From positions 1 to 19,008 of the forward strand of contig NZ_JAXMJI010000018.1 in the NCBI RefSeq assembly GCF_034376665.1: a DNA stretch of 19,008 bases, in the 5' to 3' direction. Under the pieces are notes generated by a model, which worked only from the letters and a program-made list of their open reading frames with translations, ran no database searches and was not told where the DNA came from. This document shows positions 6,868-13,798 of this stretch, one piece after another (position 1 is the first letter of the stretch; every line of letters starts with the position of its first letter). The stretch comes from Allopontixanthobacter sp034376665 (GTDB lineage Bacteria; Pseudomonadota; Alphaproteobacteria; Sphingomonadales; Sphingomonadaceae). The position numbers were made by a program, and so were the translations under genes.

Positions 6868-7232
6868 TCGAGCGCTCCTGTCTTCCAGGCGTAAGCGAAA
6901 CCGATGATCAGTTCGAACAGGAACACCATCATCGTGATCCACCCTGCCCAGCCGGTCATGTCGAGGCTGACTGCCCAGGGGAACAGGAACGCGGCTTCGA
7001 GGTCGAAGATGATGAACAGGATCGCGATGAGGTAGAACCGCACGTCGAACTGACTGCGCGAATCCTCGAACGCGGGGAAACCGCATTCATATTCGGTCAG
7101 CTTGTTGGCAGTCGGATTATGCGTGCCAGTCAGGCGGGACACGCCCATCGGCAGGAACACAAACGCCGCCGACATGGCCAGCGCGATCGCCAGAAAAATC
7201 AGGATCGGCAGATATTGGCTTAGGTCGACCAC
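6858..7232 (-). CDS. nuoA: NADH-quinone oxidoreductase subunit A (NuoA)
   Basis: Small membrane subunit of complex I next to the quinone entry region; first gene of the operon. It has 124 residues and three membrane helices at about 9-29, 63-85 and 97-118. The loop between the first two holds the family motif YECGFPAF (residues 48-55, with C50, the residue that reports the active/deactive state in mitochondrial complex I). The second helix has the conserved acidic residues in FDLEA (D77, E79). The start is a GTG at 7232 with CCGAGG at 7240-7245, 7 nt upstream; the next codons, VDLSQYLP, match the usual start of alphaproteobacterial NuoA. Upstream lie 139 bp to the aldehyde dehydrogenase stop, where the operon promoter must sit if the operon does not read through from there. 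Confidence 0.96.
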   Translation of the reverse strand: MVDLSQYLPILIFLAIALAMSAAFVFLPMGVSRLTGTHNPTANKLTEYECGFPAFEDSRSQFDVRFYLIAILFIIFDLEAAFLFPWAVSLDMTGWAGWITMMVFLFELIIGFAYAWKTGALEWE

Positions 7233-7239
7233 GCTAATG

Positions 7240-7245
7240 CCTCGG
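7240..7245 (-). promoter_or_regulatory. ribosome binding site of nuoA
   Basis: CCGAGG on the minus strand, 7 nt before the GTG at 7232. It supports GTG as the start codon; there is no in-frame ATG nearby. Confidence 0.55.
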
Positions 7246-7294
7246 TTGGGTGCCCTTCGCCCTTAGGGGCTGAATCGGCACGGATTACATGTAT

Positions 7295-7339
7295 GGCGCG
7301 CCCTAGTCCCCTGCCCCCGATGGTGCAAGAGGGCGCGCC
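7295..7339. repeat. 10-bp inverted repeat in the nuoA upstream region
   Basis: GGCGCGCCCT (7295-7304) and AGGGCGCGCC (7330-7339) are exact reverse complements around a 25-nt loop, in the 139-bp gap between the aldehyde dehydrogenase stop and nuoA. Neither strand shows a T run after the stem, so an ordinary intrinsic terminator is not supported. It could be a factor-dependent terminator stem for the upstream gene, an operator or a 5' leader hairpin of the nuo mRNA. Beside it lies the 8-bp palindrome TACATGTA (7286-7293). Confidence 0.5.
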
Positions 7340-7371
7340 GGTAAAATCCTCCCCAATTTGTCCCGAGCTGC

Positions 7372-8808
7372 TCAGGCCTTCTTTATCTGGGTTGCCAGCG
7401 TCCTGCTGATCTTCTTTCCATACGGCGGTTTCAGCCCGGCAAGGCCCGCCACATCGATCCTGCTCTGGCGGTAAACCGAGCGTGCATGGCTGAATTCGCG
7501 GAAGCCTTCGGGTCCATGATAGGAACCGATGCCCGAAGGTCCAACACCGCCGAAGGGCAGATCTTCCATGGAAACATGGAAGACCACGTCGTTGACGGTC
7601 ACCCCTCCGGAAATCGTCTTTGTGAGCACCTGTTCCCGTTCGCCGTCGTCCTCGCCGAAATAATAGAGGCCGAGCGGGCGGTCGTTGCGGTTGATGTGGT
7701 CGATGGCTTCGCTGACACCCTGATATGTCATTACGGGCAGGATCGGACCGAAGATTTCTTCCTGCATGGCGGTCATGTCGGCTGTGACATTGCGCAGGAT
7801 GGTCAGCGGCATCTTGCGCGAATTGGTGCTGGAGAAATCTTCCTGCGCCGGATTGACCTCGACCACTTCCGCGCCCTTGCCGCGGGCGTCCTCGACGAGG
7901 GCCTTCAGGCGGTCGAAATGGCGGTCGGTGACGATCGAGGTGTAATCGTCATTATCCAGCAGGGTCGGATACATGGCACTGGCACTGCTGCGCACGGCGT
8001 CCACCGCTTCTTCTTCCTTATCCTGCGGCACGATCATGTAATCGGGCGCGAGGCAGATCTGGCCGGCGTTCATCATCTTGCCCATCGCAATCCGCTCGCC
8101 CGCCTTGGCGAAATCGGCGCTGCGGCCGAGCACCACGGGCGACTTCCCGCCGAGCTCAAGCGTCACCGGCACCAGATTACGGCTGGCAGCCTCCATCACC
8201 TTGCGGCCCGTTGCGGTCGAACCGGTGAACACCAGATGGTCAAACGGCAGCGACGAAAACGCCTGCGCCACTTCGGGGCTGCCAGTGATCACGGCAACTT
8301 CCTCGGGGGCGAAATATTCGGCGATCAATCGCGCGGTCAACTCAGACGTCGCCTCGGTAAATTCGCTCGGCTTGATCATCGCCCGGTTGCCTGCGGCCAG
8401 CACCTGCATCAACGGCCCGAGCGACAGGTTCACCGGAAAATTCCACGGCGACATGATCCCGATCACGCCCTTGGGCTCGAACCGGAGTTCCGCCTTCGCG
8501 CCCAGCAGGCCGAGCGGGAACTGGACCTTGCGCTTTTCCGGCTTCGCCCAATTGTCCATGTGCTTGAGACAGTATTTGCCGAAATTCACCGTCGAGGCGA
8601 TGTCGGTCAGCAGGCTCATCGGGACGCTGCGGTTGCCGAAATCCGCGCTCATCGCCTGCGCCAGATCGTCGCCGTGATCGACCAGCAGTGCGATGGCCCG
8701 TTTCACCCGGTCGCGGCGAAGTGCCTGCACCTCGGGCCGGGCGGCAGTGAAGGAAGCTCGCTGCAGGGCAAGAATTTCTTCCATCTCGTTATGCTTGTTG
8801 TCTGCCAC
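7372..8808 (-). CDS. aldehyde dehydrogenase, coniferyl-aldehyde dehydrogenase type
   Basis: NAD(P)-dependent oxidation of an aldehyde to the acid. It has 478 residues from the GTG at 8808, a normal length for the superfamily. Visible motifs are SPWNFPVNL (substrate/cofactor loop), the nucleotide-binding FTGSTATGR, the general-base region LELGGKSP (E218) and the catalytic cysteine C252 in NAGQICLAPDY. The APDY after the cysteine and EEIFGPILPV further on resemble coniferyl-aldehyde dehydrogenases (CalB-like) and related long-chain aldehyde dehydrogenases; the true substrate is uncertain. The frame is open to 8895, but the upstream part is unlike the family and would invade the divergent gene; the alternative start is an ATG at 8784. 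It faces away from the thiolase gene across 115 bp, which may mean shared control. No terminator with a T run is seen after it. Confidence 0.88.
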   Translation of the reverse strand: MADNKHNEMEEILALQRASFTAARPEVQALRRDRVKRAIALLVDHGDDLAQAMSADFGNRSVPMSLLTDIASTVNFGKYCLKHMDNWAKPEKRKVQFPLGLLGAKAELRFEPKGVIGIMSPWNFPVNLSLGPLMQVLAAGNRAMIKPSEFTEATSELTARLIAEYFAPEEVAVITGSPEVAQAFSSLPFDHLVFTGSTATGRKVMEAASRNLVPVTLELGGKSPVVLGRSADFAKAGERIAMGKMMNAGQICLAPDYMIVPQDKEEEAVDAVRSSASAMYPTLLDNDDYTSIVTDRHFDRLKALVEDARGKGAEVVEVNPAQEDFSSTNSRKMPLTILRNVTADMTAMQEEIFGPILPVMTYQGVSEAIDHINRNDRPLGLYYFGEDDGEREQVLTKTISGGVTVNDVVFHVSMEDLPFGGVGPSGIGSYHGPEGFREFSHARSVYRQSRIDVAGLAGLKPPYGKKISRTLATQIKKA

Positions 8809-8923
8809 AGTTAATTCCGTCCGATAGGGGCCACATGTTTCTGCCCGTTTGATTTTGGTGCGCCGCAGCACTACATGTCCAGATGAATAGCACATGCTTC
8901 ATCACGAAAGGCAAGCTTCCCTT

Positions 8924-10120
8924 ATGTCCGCATTTTCAGCCGCCGACCCAGTCGTAATTCTGTCCTATGCACGCACCCCGATGGGTAGCATGCAAGGCGC
9001 CCTGTCCGACGCGTCGGCCACCGATCTGGGAGCAACCGCGGTGAAGGCAGCGGTCGAGCGCGCGGGCGTCGCGGGTGAAGATATCGACCGCATCTATATG
9101 GGCTGCGTCCTGCCCGCCGGTCTTGGCCAGGCCCCTGCCCGCCAGGCCGCGTTGAAGGCTGGCCTGCCCAAATCCGTCCAGGCGACCACGGTCAACAAGG
9201 TGTGCGGTTCGGGAATGCAGACCGTCATCATGGGCGCGGAAGCGCTCGCCGCCGGTTCGATCGACACGGTGATCGCGGGCGGCATGGAAAGCATGACCAA
9301 CGCGCCCTACCTGCTCAAAAAGCACCGCAGCGGCGCGCGGATCGGCCATGACACCGCCTATGATCACATGTTCCTCGACGGGCTGGAAGATGCCTATGAG
9401 GAAGGCCGCGCGATGGGCACCTTTGCGCAGGCCACGGCGGACGAATACCAGCTGACCCGCGAAGCGATGGACGAATATTCCATCGAGTCGCTGCGCCGCG
9501 CCAACGCCGCCATTTCCAGCGGTGCGTTCGCGGACGAGGTTGTGCCGGTGACGATGTCCACCCGCGGCGGCGATGTGGTGGTGGATACCGACGAAGCACC
9601 CGGACGCGGCAAGCCGGACAAGATCCCGACGCTGCGCCCCGCCTTCGCCAAGGACGGCACGATTACCGCTGCTACCTCGAGCTCCATCTCGGACGGCGCT
9701 GCTGCCATCGTGCTGACGCGTGAAAGCGTCGCGACGGCCAAGGGTTACACCCCGCTCGCACGGGTGGTCGCCAGCGCGGCGCATGCGCAGGAACCCTCGG
9801 AATTCACCATTGCCCCCATCGGCGCAATCAACAAGGTGCTGGAGAAAGCCGGCTGGTCGGTGGACGATGTCGATCTGTGGGAAGTGAACGAAGCATTCGC
9901 CTGCGTCGCCATGTTCGCGATGCGCGACATCGGCATTCCGCACGACCGGATCAACGTGAACGGCGGCGGCACCGCATTGGGGCACCCGATCGGGGCCAGC
10001 GGAACGCGCATCCTGGTGACGCTGCTTAACGCCCTCAAGCAGCAAGGTAAAAAGCGCGGAATCGCCAGTCTTTGCATCGGCGGCGGCGAAGCAACTGCGG
10101 TCGCGGTGGAGCTCGCTTAA
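8924..10120 (+). CDS. acetyl-CoA C-acyltransferase (thiolase)
   Basis: Thiolase that condenses two acetyl-CoA or cleaves a 3-ketoacyl-CoA. It has 398 residues, typical for the biosynthetic/AtoB-like group. The catalytic set is complete: nucleophile C94 in NKVCGSGMQ, H354 in GHPIGASG and C384 in CIGGGEAT. The motif NEAFA and the N-terminal RTPMG block are also present. Role cannot be fixed from sequence: acetoacetyl-CoA formation, amino-acid or fatty-acid degradation, or polyhydroxyalkanoate precursor supply. No phaB or phaC lies nearby. The ATG at 8924 gives the standard N terminus; an ATG at 8894 would add ten residues without family support. The ribosome site is weak (AAAGG about 12 nt upstream). 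It is divergent from the aldehyde dehydrogenase gene. Confidence 0.95.
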   Translation: MSAFSAADPVVILSYARTPMGSMQGALSDASATDLGATAVKAAVERAGVAGEDIDRIYMGCVLPAGLGQAPARQAALKAGLPKSVQATTVNKVCGSGMQTVIMGAEALAAGSIDTVIAGGMESMTNAPYLLKKHRSGARIGHDTAYDHMFLDGLEDAYEEGRAMGTFAQATADEYQLTREAMDEYSIESLRRANAAISSGAFADEVVPVTMSTRGGDVVVDTDEAPGRGKPDKIPTLRPAFAKDGTITAATSSSISDGAAAIVLTRESVATAKGYTPLARVVASAAHAQEPSEFTIAPIGAINKVLEKAGWSVDDVDLWEVNEAFACVAMFAMRDIGIPHDRINVNGGGTALGHPIGASGTRILVTLLNALKQQGKKRGIASLCIGGGEATAVAVELA

Positions 10121-10198
10121 CGCCCGCCCAAACTTTCTCGATTTCCCCCTGCCTCCTTGGCATGCTATGGGTGCCCAGGGCCGCATTGATGAAATCAG

Positions 10199-10203
10199 TG
10201 GAG
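10199..10203 (+). promoter_or_regulatory. ribosome binding site of the lipoprotein gene
   Basis: TGGAG, 8 nt before the ATG at 10212. It picks the start that places a clean lipoprotein signal at the N terminus, over an in-frame ATG at 10167. Confidence 0.55.
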
Positions 10204-10211
10204 TTTGTCCG

Positions 10212-10610
10212 ATGAAGAAATTGTTGATGGTGTCGCTTGTTGTCGGCGCGCTGGCCGCTTGCCAGCCTGAGCAAGAAGCAGAACCTGTTGTCGAAGAAAT
10301 CGCCGAACCTGCACCTGTCACCGTTGCCAATGGCACGCCGGTGGGAACTTTTGAGGTCACGAATGCGGACGGTACGATCGGGACTGCGGTGATCAACGCC
10401 GATGGCACCTATTCGGATAGCGACGCAGACGGGAAGCTGATCGAAGAAGGCACATGGGCGGTGGTTGACGGAAAGACCTGCTTCACCCCGACCACCGAAG
10501 GCCGCGAAGCAATGTGTTTCACAGAATCCGCGCCGGGCGACGATGGTTCGTTCACCGCCACGCCAGATGAAGGCGATCCGGTGACGGTGCGGCCCTTAGC
10601 GGCGACGTAA
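10212..10610 (+). CDS. small acidic lipoprotein, unknown function
   Basis: A 132-residue precursor with a typical lipoprotein signal: MKKLLMVSLVVG followed by the lipobox LAAC, so C17 becomes the lipidated N terminus. After it come a Glu/Pro/Val-rich linker (about 20-38), then a compact domain with two closely spaced NADGT units (in VTNADGT and VINADGT), an EEGTWAV stretch and two cysteines (GKTCFTP and EAMCFTE) that could form a disulfide in the periplasm. I do not recognise the family; small proteins of this style are common in sphingomonads and usually annotated as hypothetical. D and Q/P after the lipobox cysteine do not firmly settle inner- versus outer-membrane sorting; position +2 is Gln, which favours the outer membrane. 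The gene is followed by a good terminator, so it ends a transcript. Confidence 0.88.
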   Translation: MKKLLMVSLVVGALAACQPEQEAEPVVEEIAEPAPVTVANGTPVGTFEVTNADGTIGTAVINADGTYSDSDADGKLIEEGTWAVVDGKTCFTPTTEGREAMCFTESAPGDDGSFTATPDEGDPVTVRPLAAT

Positions 10611-10636
10611 TAGCAAATTAGAATATGGCAATCTTG

Positions 10637-10661
10637 AGGGCGGTCTGCGGGCCGCCCTTTT
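10637..10661 (+). terminator. intrinsic terminator behind the lipoprotein gene
   Basis: Stem AGGGCGG (10637-10643) and CCGCCCT (10652-10658) with an 8-nt loop, followed by TTTT (10658-10661). It lies 26 nt after the lipoprotein stop and 15 nt before the end of the convergent SH3 gene. Confidence 0.75.
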
Positions 10662-10675
10662 GCTTTCGAAAGCGA

Positions 10676-11149
10676 TCAGGGATCGCCTGCGCCCCAGATA
10701 CGGTCCTGTTCGATCCAGCCAGTCCTGCCAGCGATGTCGATTGCGCACCAGCCCGCCTCGCAGTCGCCAAGTTGGCCGATCACGCCAGGCTCCGCATTCC
10801 ATTTCAGCTTGCCGCTGCTTGACGGCACTTCGCGGATTGCAGCGAGTCCCTCACCGATCACTACCGCGCAGCGCCGAAGGCTCAGAAGGTTGCTCGATAC
10901 CCAGCCGGTGGTTCCTTCGGAATCCTCGATCAGGCGCCAGCGATCGACCACGCGAACAACCTTCACCGGCAGACCTTCGCGGCGATAAACCCACTCGATT
11001 CTGTATTCCATGCTCGGCCCGACCCGCATGTTCAGTTCCTCGGTATTGATCGAAGCCCAATAGGGAACCTCGCGGTCCTGCGCGGAAGCCGGGCCGACAA
11101 CGCAGAGGAGCAGCCCCAAGGCGAGAAAAAAGCGCGAGAAAGCAGCCAT
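10676..11149 (-). CDS. exported SH3-like domain protein
   Basis: A 157-residue precursor with a cleavable signal peptide: basic start, hydrophobic core FFLALGLLLCVVG and an ASA site before QDRE, giving cleavage near A23. The mature part has two SH3b-like beta units. The first runs over LNMRVGPSMEYRIEWVY and DRWRLIEDSEGTTGWV; the second over AIREVPSSSGKL and AGWCAIDIAGRTGWIE. This layout matches bacterial SH3_4/DUF1058-type proteins, some of which are misannotated as aspartyl-tRNA synthetase. Such domains often bind the cell wall or peptides; the ligand here is unknown. Two cysteines (in GDCEAGWC) could form a disulfide in the periplasm. The start at 11149 gives the cleanest signal peptide; an ATG at 11176 would lengthen its N region by nine residues. 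It is divergent from the dehydrogenase gene. Confidence 0.87.
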   Translation of the reverse strand: MAAFSRFFLALGLLLCVVGPASAQDREVPYWASINTEELNMRVGPSMEYRIEWVYRREGLPVKVVRVVDRWRLIEDSEGTTGWVSSNLLSLRRCAVVIGEGLAAIREVPSSSGKLKWNAEPGVIGQLGDCEAGWCAIDIAGRTGWIEQDRIWGAGDP

Positions 11150-11305
11150 GACGGAAGTCGGGATTCGCAAGATCATCAGCCGCCTATACAACCCGCCGCC
11201 ACCGCGCTTCAAGCGGTAAGCCTGCGGCAATCACGGTTCCTCCGCCGCCGCGAAACCCGTCACGACCGCTTGACCCGCGCGCCACTCCGGGCCTAGCGCT
11301 GCGCA

Positions 11306-12334
11306 ATGCCCAAGACAGTTCCTTCCGATGCTGGAAAGCCCGCTCGCCGCCGCGATGGCTCTCCGCGCGTGATCGTAACCCGCCATCTCTTGCCCGCCGT
11401 GGAAGCGCGGATGAGCGAATTGTACGACGCGCAGCTGAATCCCGAAGATACGCCCTTCACCCGCGACCAGCTCGCCGCCGCGATGCAGAACTGCGACGTG
11501 CTGGTTCCCACCGTCACCGACCGGATCGATGCCGAGTTGATCGAGGGCGCGGGCGAGCGGCTGGGCCTGATCGCCAGTTTCGGTGCAGGCACCGACCATA
11601 TCGACCTGGCAGCAGCCAAACGCCGCGGGATCATGGTGACCAATACCCCGGGCGTGTTTACCGACGACACCGCTGATCTGGCGATGGCGCTGATCATCGG
11701 CGTCCCGCGCAGGGTCCGTGAAGGTGTCGCGCTGGTCCGCCGAGGCGAATGGACCGGCTGGGCACCGTCGGCCATGCTCGGGCGTCAATTGGGCGGCAAG
11801 GTGCTTGGGATCCTCGGCATGGGCCGGATCGGTCAGGCCGTGGCCCACCGCGCCAAGGCGTTCGGGCTCACGATCGTCTATCACAACCGCCATCGGCTGC
11901 CCCAAGCGCTGGAAACGATGTTCGCCGCGGACTATGTCGAAACGCTGGACGAACTGGTGGCGATGTCCGACATTCTGACGCTGCATTGCCCCGCCACTCC
12001 GCAGACGATCGGCGCGATCGATGCGCGGCGGATCGGCGCGATGAAGCCCGGTGCCTGCCTGATAAACACCGCGCGTGGCGATCTGGTGGACCAGGAAGCG
12101 CTGATCGCGGCTTTGCAGGCAGGTGCGCTTGGCGGTGCGGGCCTCGATGTCTATCCGCAAGAGCCGGACGTCGACCCACGCCTGCTCGCCCATCCCAACG
12201 TGATGACCCTGCCGCATATCGGCAGCGCCACCATGGAAGGCCGCGAACGATCAGGCGAGAAGGTGATCGCCAACATCCGCTTCTGGATCGACGGACACCG
12301 CCCGCCCGACCAGGTGCTGGAAGGGCTGGTGTAA
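11306..12334 (+). CDS. D-2-hydroxyacid dehydrogenase, glyoxylate/hydroxypyruvate reductase type
   Basis: NAD(P)H-dependent reduction of a 2-keto acid, probably glyoxylate or hydroxypyruvate, in the cytoplasm. It has 342 residues. The N-terminal catalytic lobe shows SFGAGTDHIDL and TNTPGVFTDDTADL. The Rossmann motif GILGMGRIG (G171, G173, G176) begins the cofactor lobe. The catalytic triad is R257 (NTARGDLVD), E286 (PQEP) and H304 (LPHIGSAT). HNRHR after the second strand fits NADPH binding, where basic residues hold the 2'-phosphate, so NADPH preference is plausible. The first 20 or so residues are a polar extension before the core. The ATG at 11306 has no visible ribosome site, and no better in-frame ATG exists near the family start. 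It converges on the nitronate-monooxygenase-like gene with only 33 bp between, which hold a GC-rich hairpin but no T run. Confidence 0.92.
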   Translation: MPKTVPSDAGKPARRRDGSPRVIVTRHLLPAVEARMSELYDAQLNPEDTPFTRDQLAAAMQNCDVLVPTVTDRIDAELIEGAGERLGLIASFGAGTDHIDLAAAKRRGIMVTNTPGVFTDDTADLAMALIIGVPRRVREGVALVRRGEWTGWAPSAMLGRQLGGKVLGILGMGRIGQAVAHRAKAFGLTIVYHNRHRLPQALETMFAADYVETLDELVAMSDILTLHCPATPQTIGAIDARRIGAMKPGACLINTARGDLVDQEALIAALQAGALGGAGLDVYPQEPDVDPRLLAHPNVMTLPHIGSATMEGRERSGEKVIANIRFWIDGHRPPDQVLEGLV

Positions 12335-12367
12335 AGCTGGCGGCGGCAGGGCTTCCCCCGCCGCGCC

Positions 12368-13774
12368 TCAATCCCCCGTCAATATACGATCGACCAGTTC
12401 CTTCACCGTCGGCGTGTAATTGTTCGAATAGAACGGGTCCTGCTTGAAGCGGTAGGCCGCATGGCCTGCGAAGGCGAGGTTCTTGTCCGTATCGCCGCCA
12501 TGGGCGATGTCCTGCAGGGTTTTCTGGATGCAGAAGCTGCGCGGGTCGGCGAGGCGGCCGGTGGTGTAATCGTCATGGTCCTTCCACGCGGAAAACGCGC
12601 AGTGGGACAGGCAGCCCATGCAGTCCTTCTGGTCCTTGCGGATGGTGTCGCGGCTGCCCGGCGTGACATAGACGATCGTGTCATCGGGTGTCTTCAGCGC
12701 CTCGGTGAAGCCTTCGCCGAACCACGCCCGCGCGCGGTCGAGATCCTTCGGCGTGACCCAGAAATTCTTGCCCTTGACGCCTACGTCCAGCTGGACGGTG
12801 TGCTCGCCGGCGGCAACCTTGGAATAGGGTATCTGCCGTTCCGACCGGTGGATCAGGTCCCACAGAAACGGGTTCTTGACCGCAGAGGAATAGAAGCCCG
12901 TCGGCGAGAATTTGTGCAGCAGCACGTCGCCCGGTTCGACCGTGCGCAACATATCCTTCCACCCTTGCGGGATCGGGCTTTCGCGCGTCAGCAGGGGGCG
13001 CGTGCCGAACTGGAAGGCGATCTGGCCCAGTTCCGGATTGTCGATCCAGTTTTCCCATTCGCGCAGGAACCACACGCCGCCGGCCATGACGATGGCGGTG
13101 TCTTCCGACACGCCTTCCTTGCGCATGGTTTCGCGCAGCGCGGCAACGCGCGGATAGGGGTCTTCGGGCCTGGTCGGGTCTTCGGCGTTGGACAGGCCAT
13201 TGTGCCCGCCCGCCAGCCACGGGTCTTCGTACACCACCGCCGCCATCAGATGCGGCACCTTGTGGTAGGACCGCTTCCACAGCGCGCGGAACGCCCGGGC
13301 GGAGCTGATGATCGGCAGGTAGTGGACGTTGTAATGCTGGGCGATCTCCGCCAGCTTGTACGGCATGCCAGCCCCGCAGGTGACGCCGGTGACCATCCCC
13401 TTGGTCTGTTCGAGCACACCTTCGAGCACTGCCTGCGCGCCGCCCATTTCCCACAGCACGTTGATATTGATCGCGCCCTTGCCGCCGGACATTGCGTGCG
13501 CGCGCTTTACTTGGTCCACCGCGCCGTCGATGGCGTACTGAATCAGCTGCAGGTGCCGTTCCTTGCGGGTCAGCGCGTCATAGACCTGCGGGACGATTTT
13601 CCCCTCGGCGTCGTAACTGTCCGCGTTGACCGCGCTCACGGTGCCGATGCCTCCGGCTGCAGCCCAGGCACCGGAACTCGCGTGATTCGTCGCCGACACG
13701 CCCTTGCCGCCTTCGATCAGCGGCCAGACTTCGCGGCCACCATAATTGATGGGGGTTAAACCCTTGAATCCCAT
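12368..13774 (-). CDS. nitronate monooxygenase-like NAD(P)H flavin oxidoreductase with C-terminal cysteine cluster
   Basis: A 468-residue flavoprotein of the nitronate monooxygenase/2-nitropropane dioxygenase superfamily (FMN-binding TIM barrel, also related to FabK). Barrel landmarks are GGIGTVSAVN (35-50 region), GVTCGAGMPYKL (C133), the HYLPIISSARAF strand, YEDPWLAGGHNG and VMAGGVW. The region after about residue 270 is unusual: it holds C385, C388 and C392 (DCMGCLSHC) plus C415 (SFCIQKTL), a spacing that could bind a metal or Fe-S cluster. The substrate is unknown; the nitronate name is by family only. The start has AGGA about 10 nt upstream. It lies 24 bp after the methyltransferase-like lipoprotein gene, so it is probably the last gene of a prfB transcript. 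Confidence 0.85.
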   Translation of the reverse strand: MGFKGLTPINYGGREVWPLIEGGKGVSATNHASSGAWAAAGGIGTVSAVNADSYDAEGKIVPQVYDALTRKERHLQLIQYAIDGAVDQVKRAHAMSGGKGAININVLWEMGGAQAVLEGVLEQTKGMVTGVTCGAGMPYKLAEIAQHYNVHYLPIISSARAFRALWKRSYHKVPHLMAAVVYEDPWLAGGHNGLSNAEDPTRPEDPYPRVAALRETMRKEGVSEDTAIVMAGGVWFLREWENWIDNPELGQIAFQFGTRPLLTRESPIPQGWKDMLRTVEPGDVLLHKFSPTGFYSSAVKNPFLWDLIHRSERQIPYSKVAAGEHTVQLDVGVKGKNFWVTPKDLDRARAWFGEGFTEALKTPDDTIVYVTPGSRDTIRKDQKDCMGCLSHCAFSAWKDHDDYTTGRLADPRSFCIQKTLQDIAHGGDTDKNLAFAGHAAYRFKQDPFYSNNYTPTVKELVDRILTGD

Positions 13775-13798
13775 TACGTCATAGTCCTGTTATCGCGG

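Noticed and set aside
7486..8814. 442-residue open frame on the plus strand
   Set aside because: It is a full shadow of the aldehyde dehydrogenase gene. The translation is His/Arg-rich with no family motif, while the minus strand carries the complete catalytic set.
8936..10408. 490-residue open frame on the minus strand
   Set aside because: It is a shadow of the thiolase and lipoprotein genes, whose plus-strand products show all expected active-site and lipobox residues.
12335..12367. GC-rich hairpin (GCGGCGG/CCGCCGC, 12340-12364) as a bidirectional terminator
   Set aside because: There is no T run on either strand and the loop is 11 nt. Position between convergent genes is suggestive, but the sequence is not sufficient.
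12461..13759. 432-residue open frame on the plus strand
   Set aside because: It lies antisense to the nitronate-monooxygenase-like gene, with composition typical of a reverse shadow and no recognisable motif.
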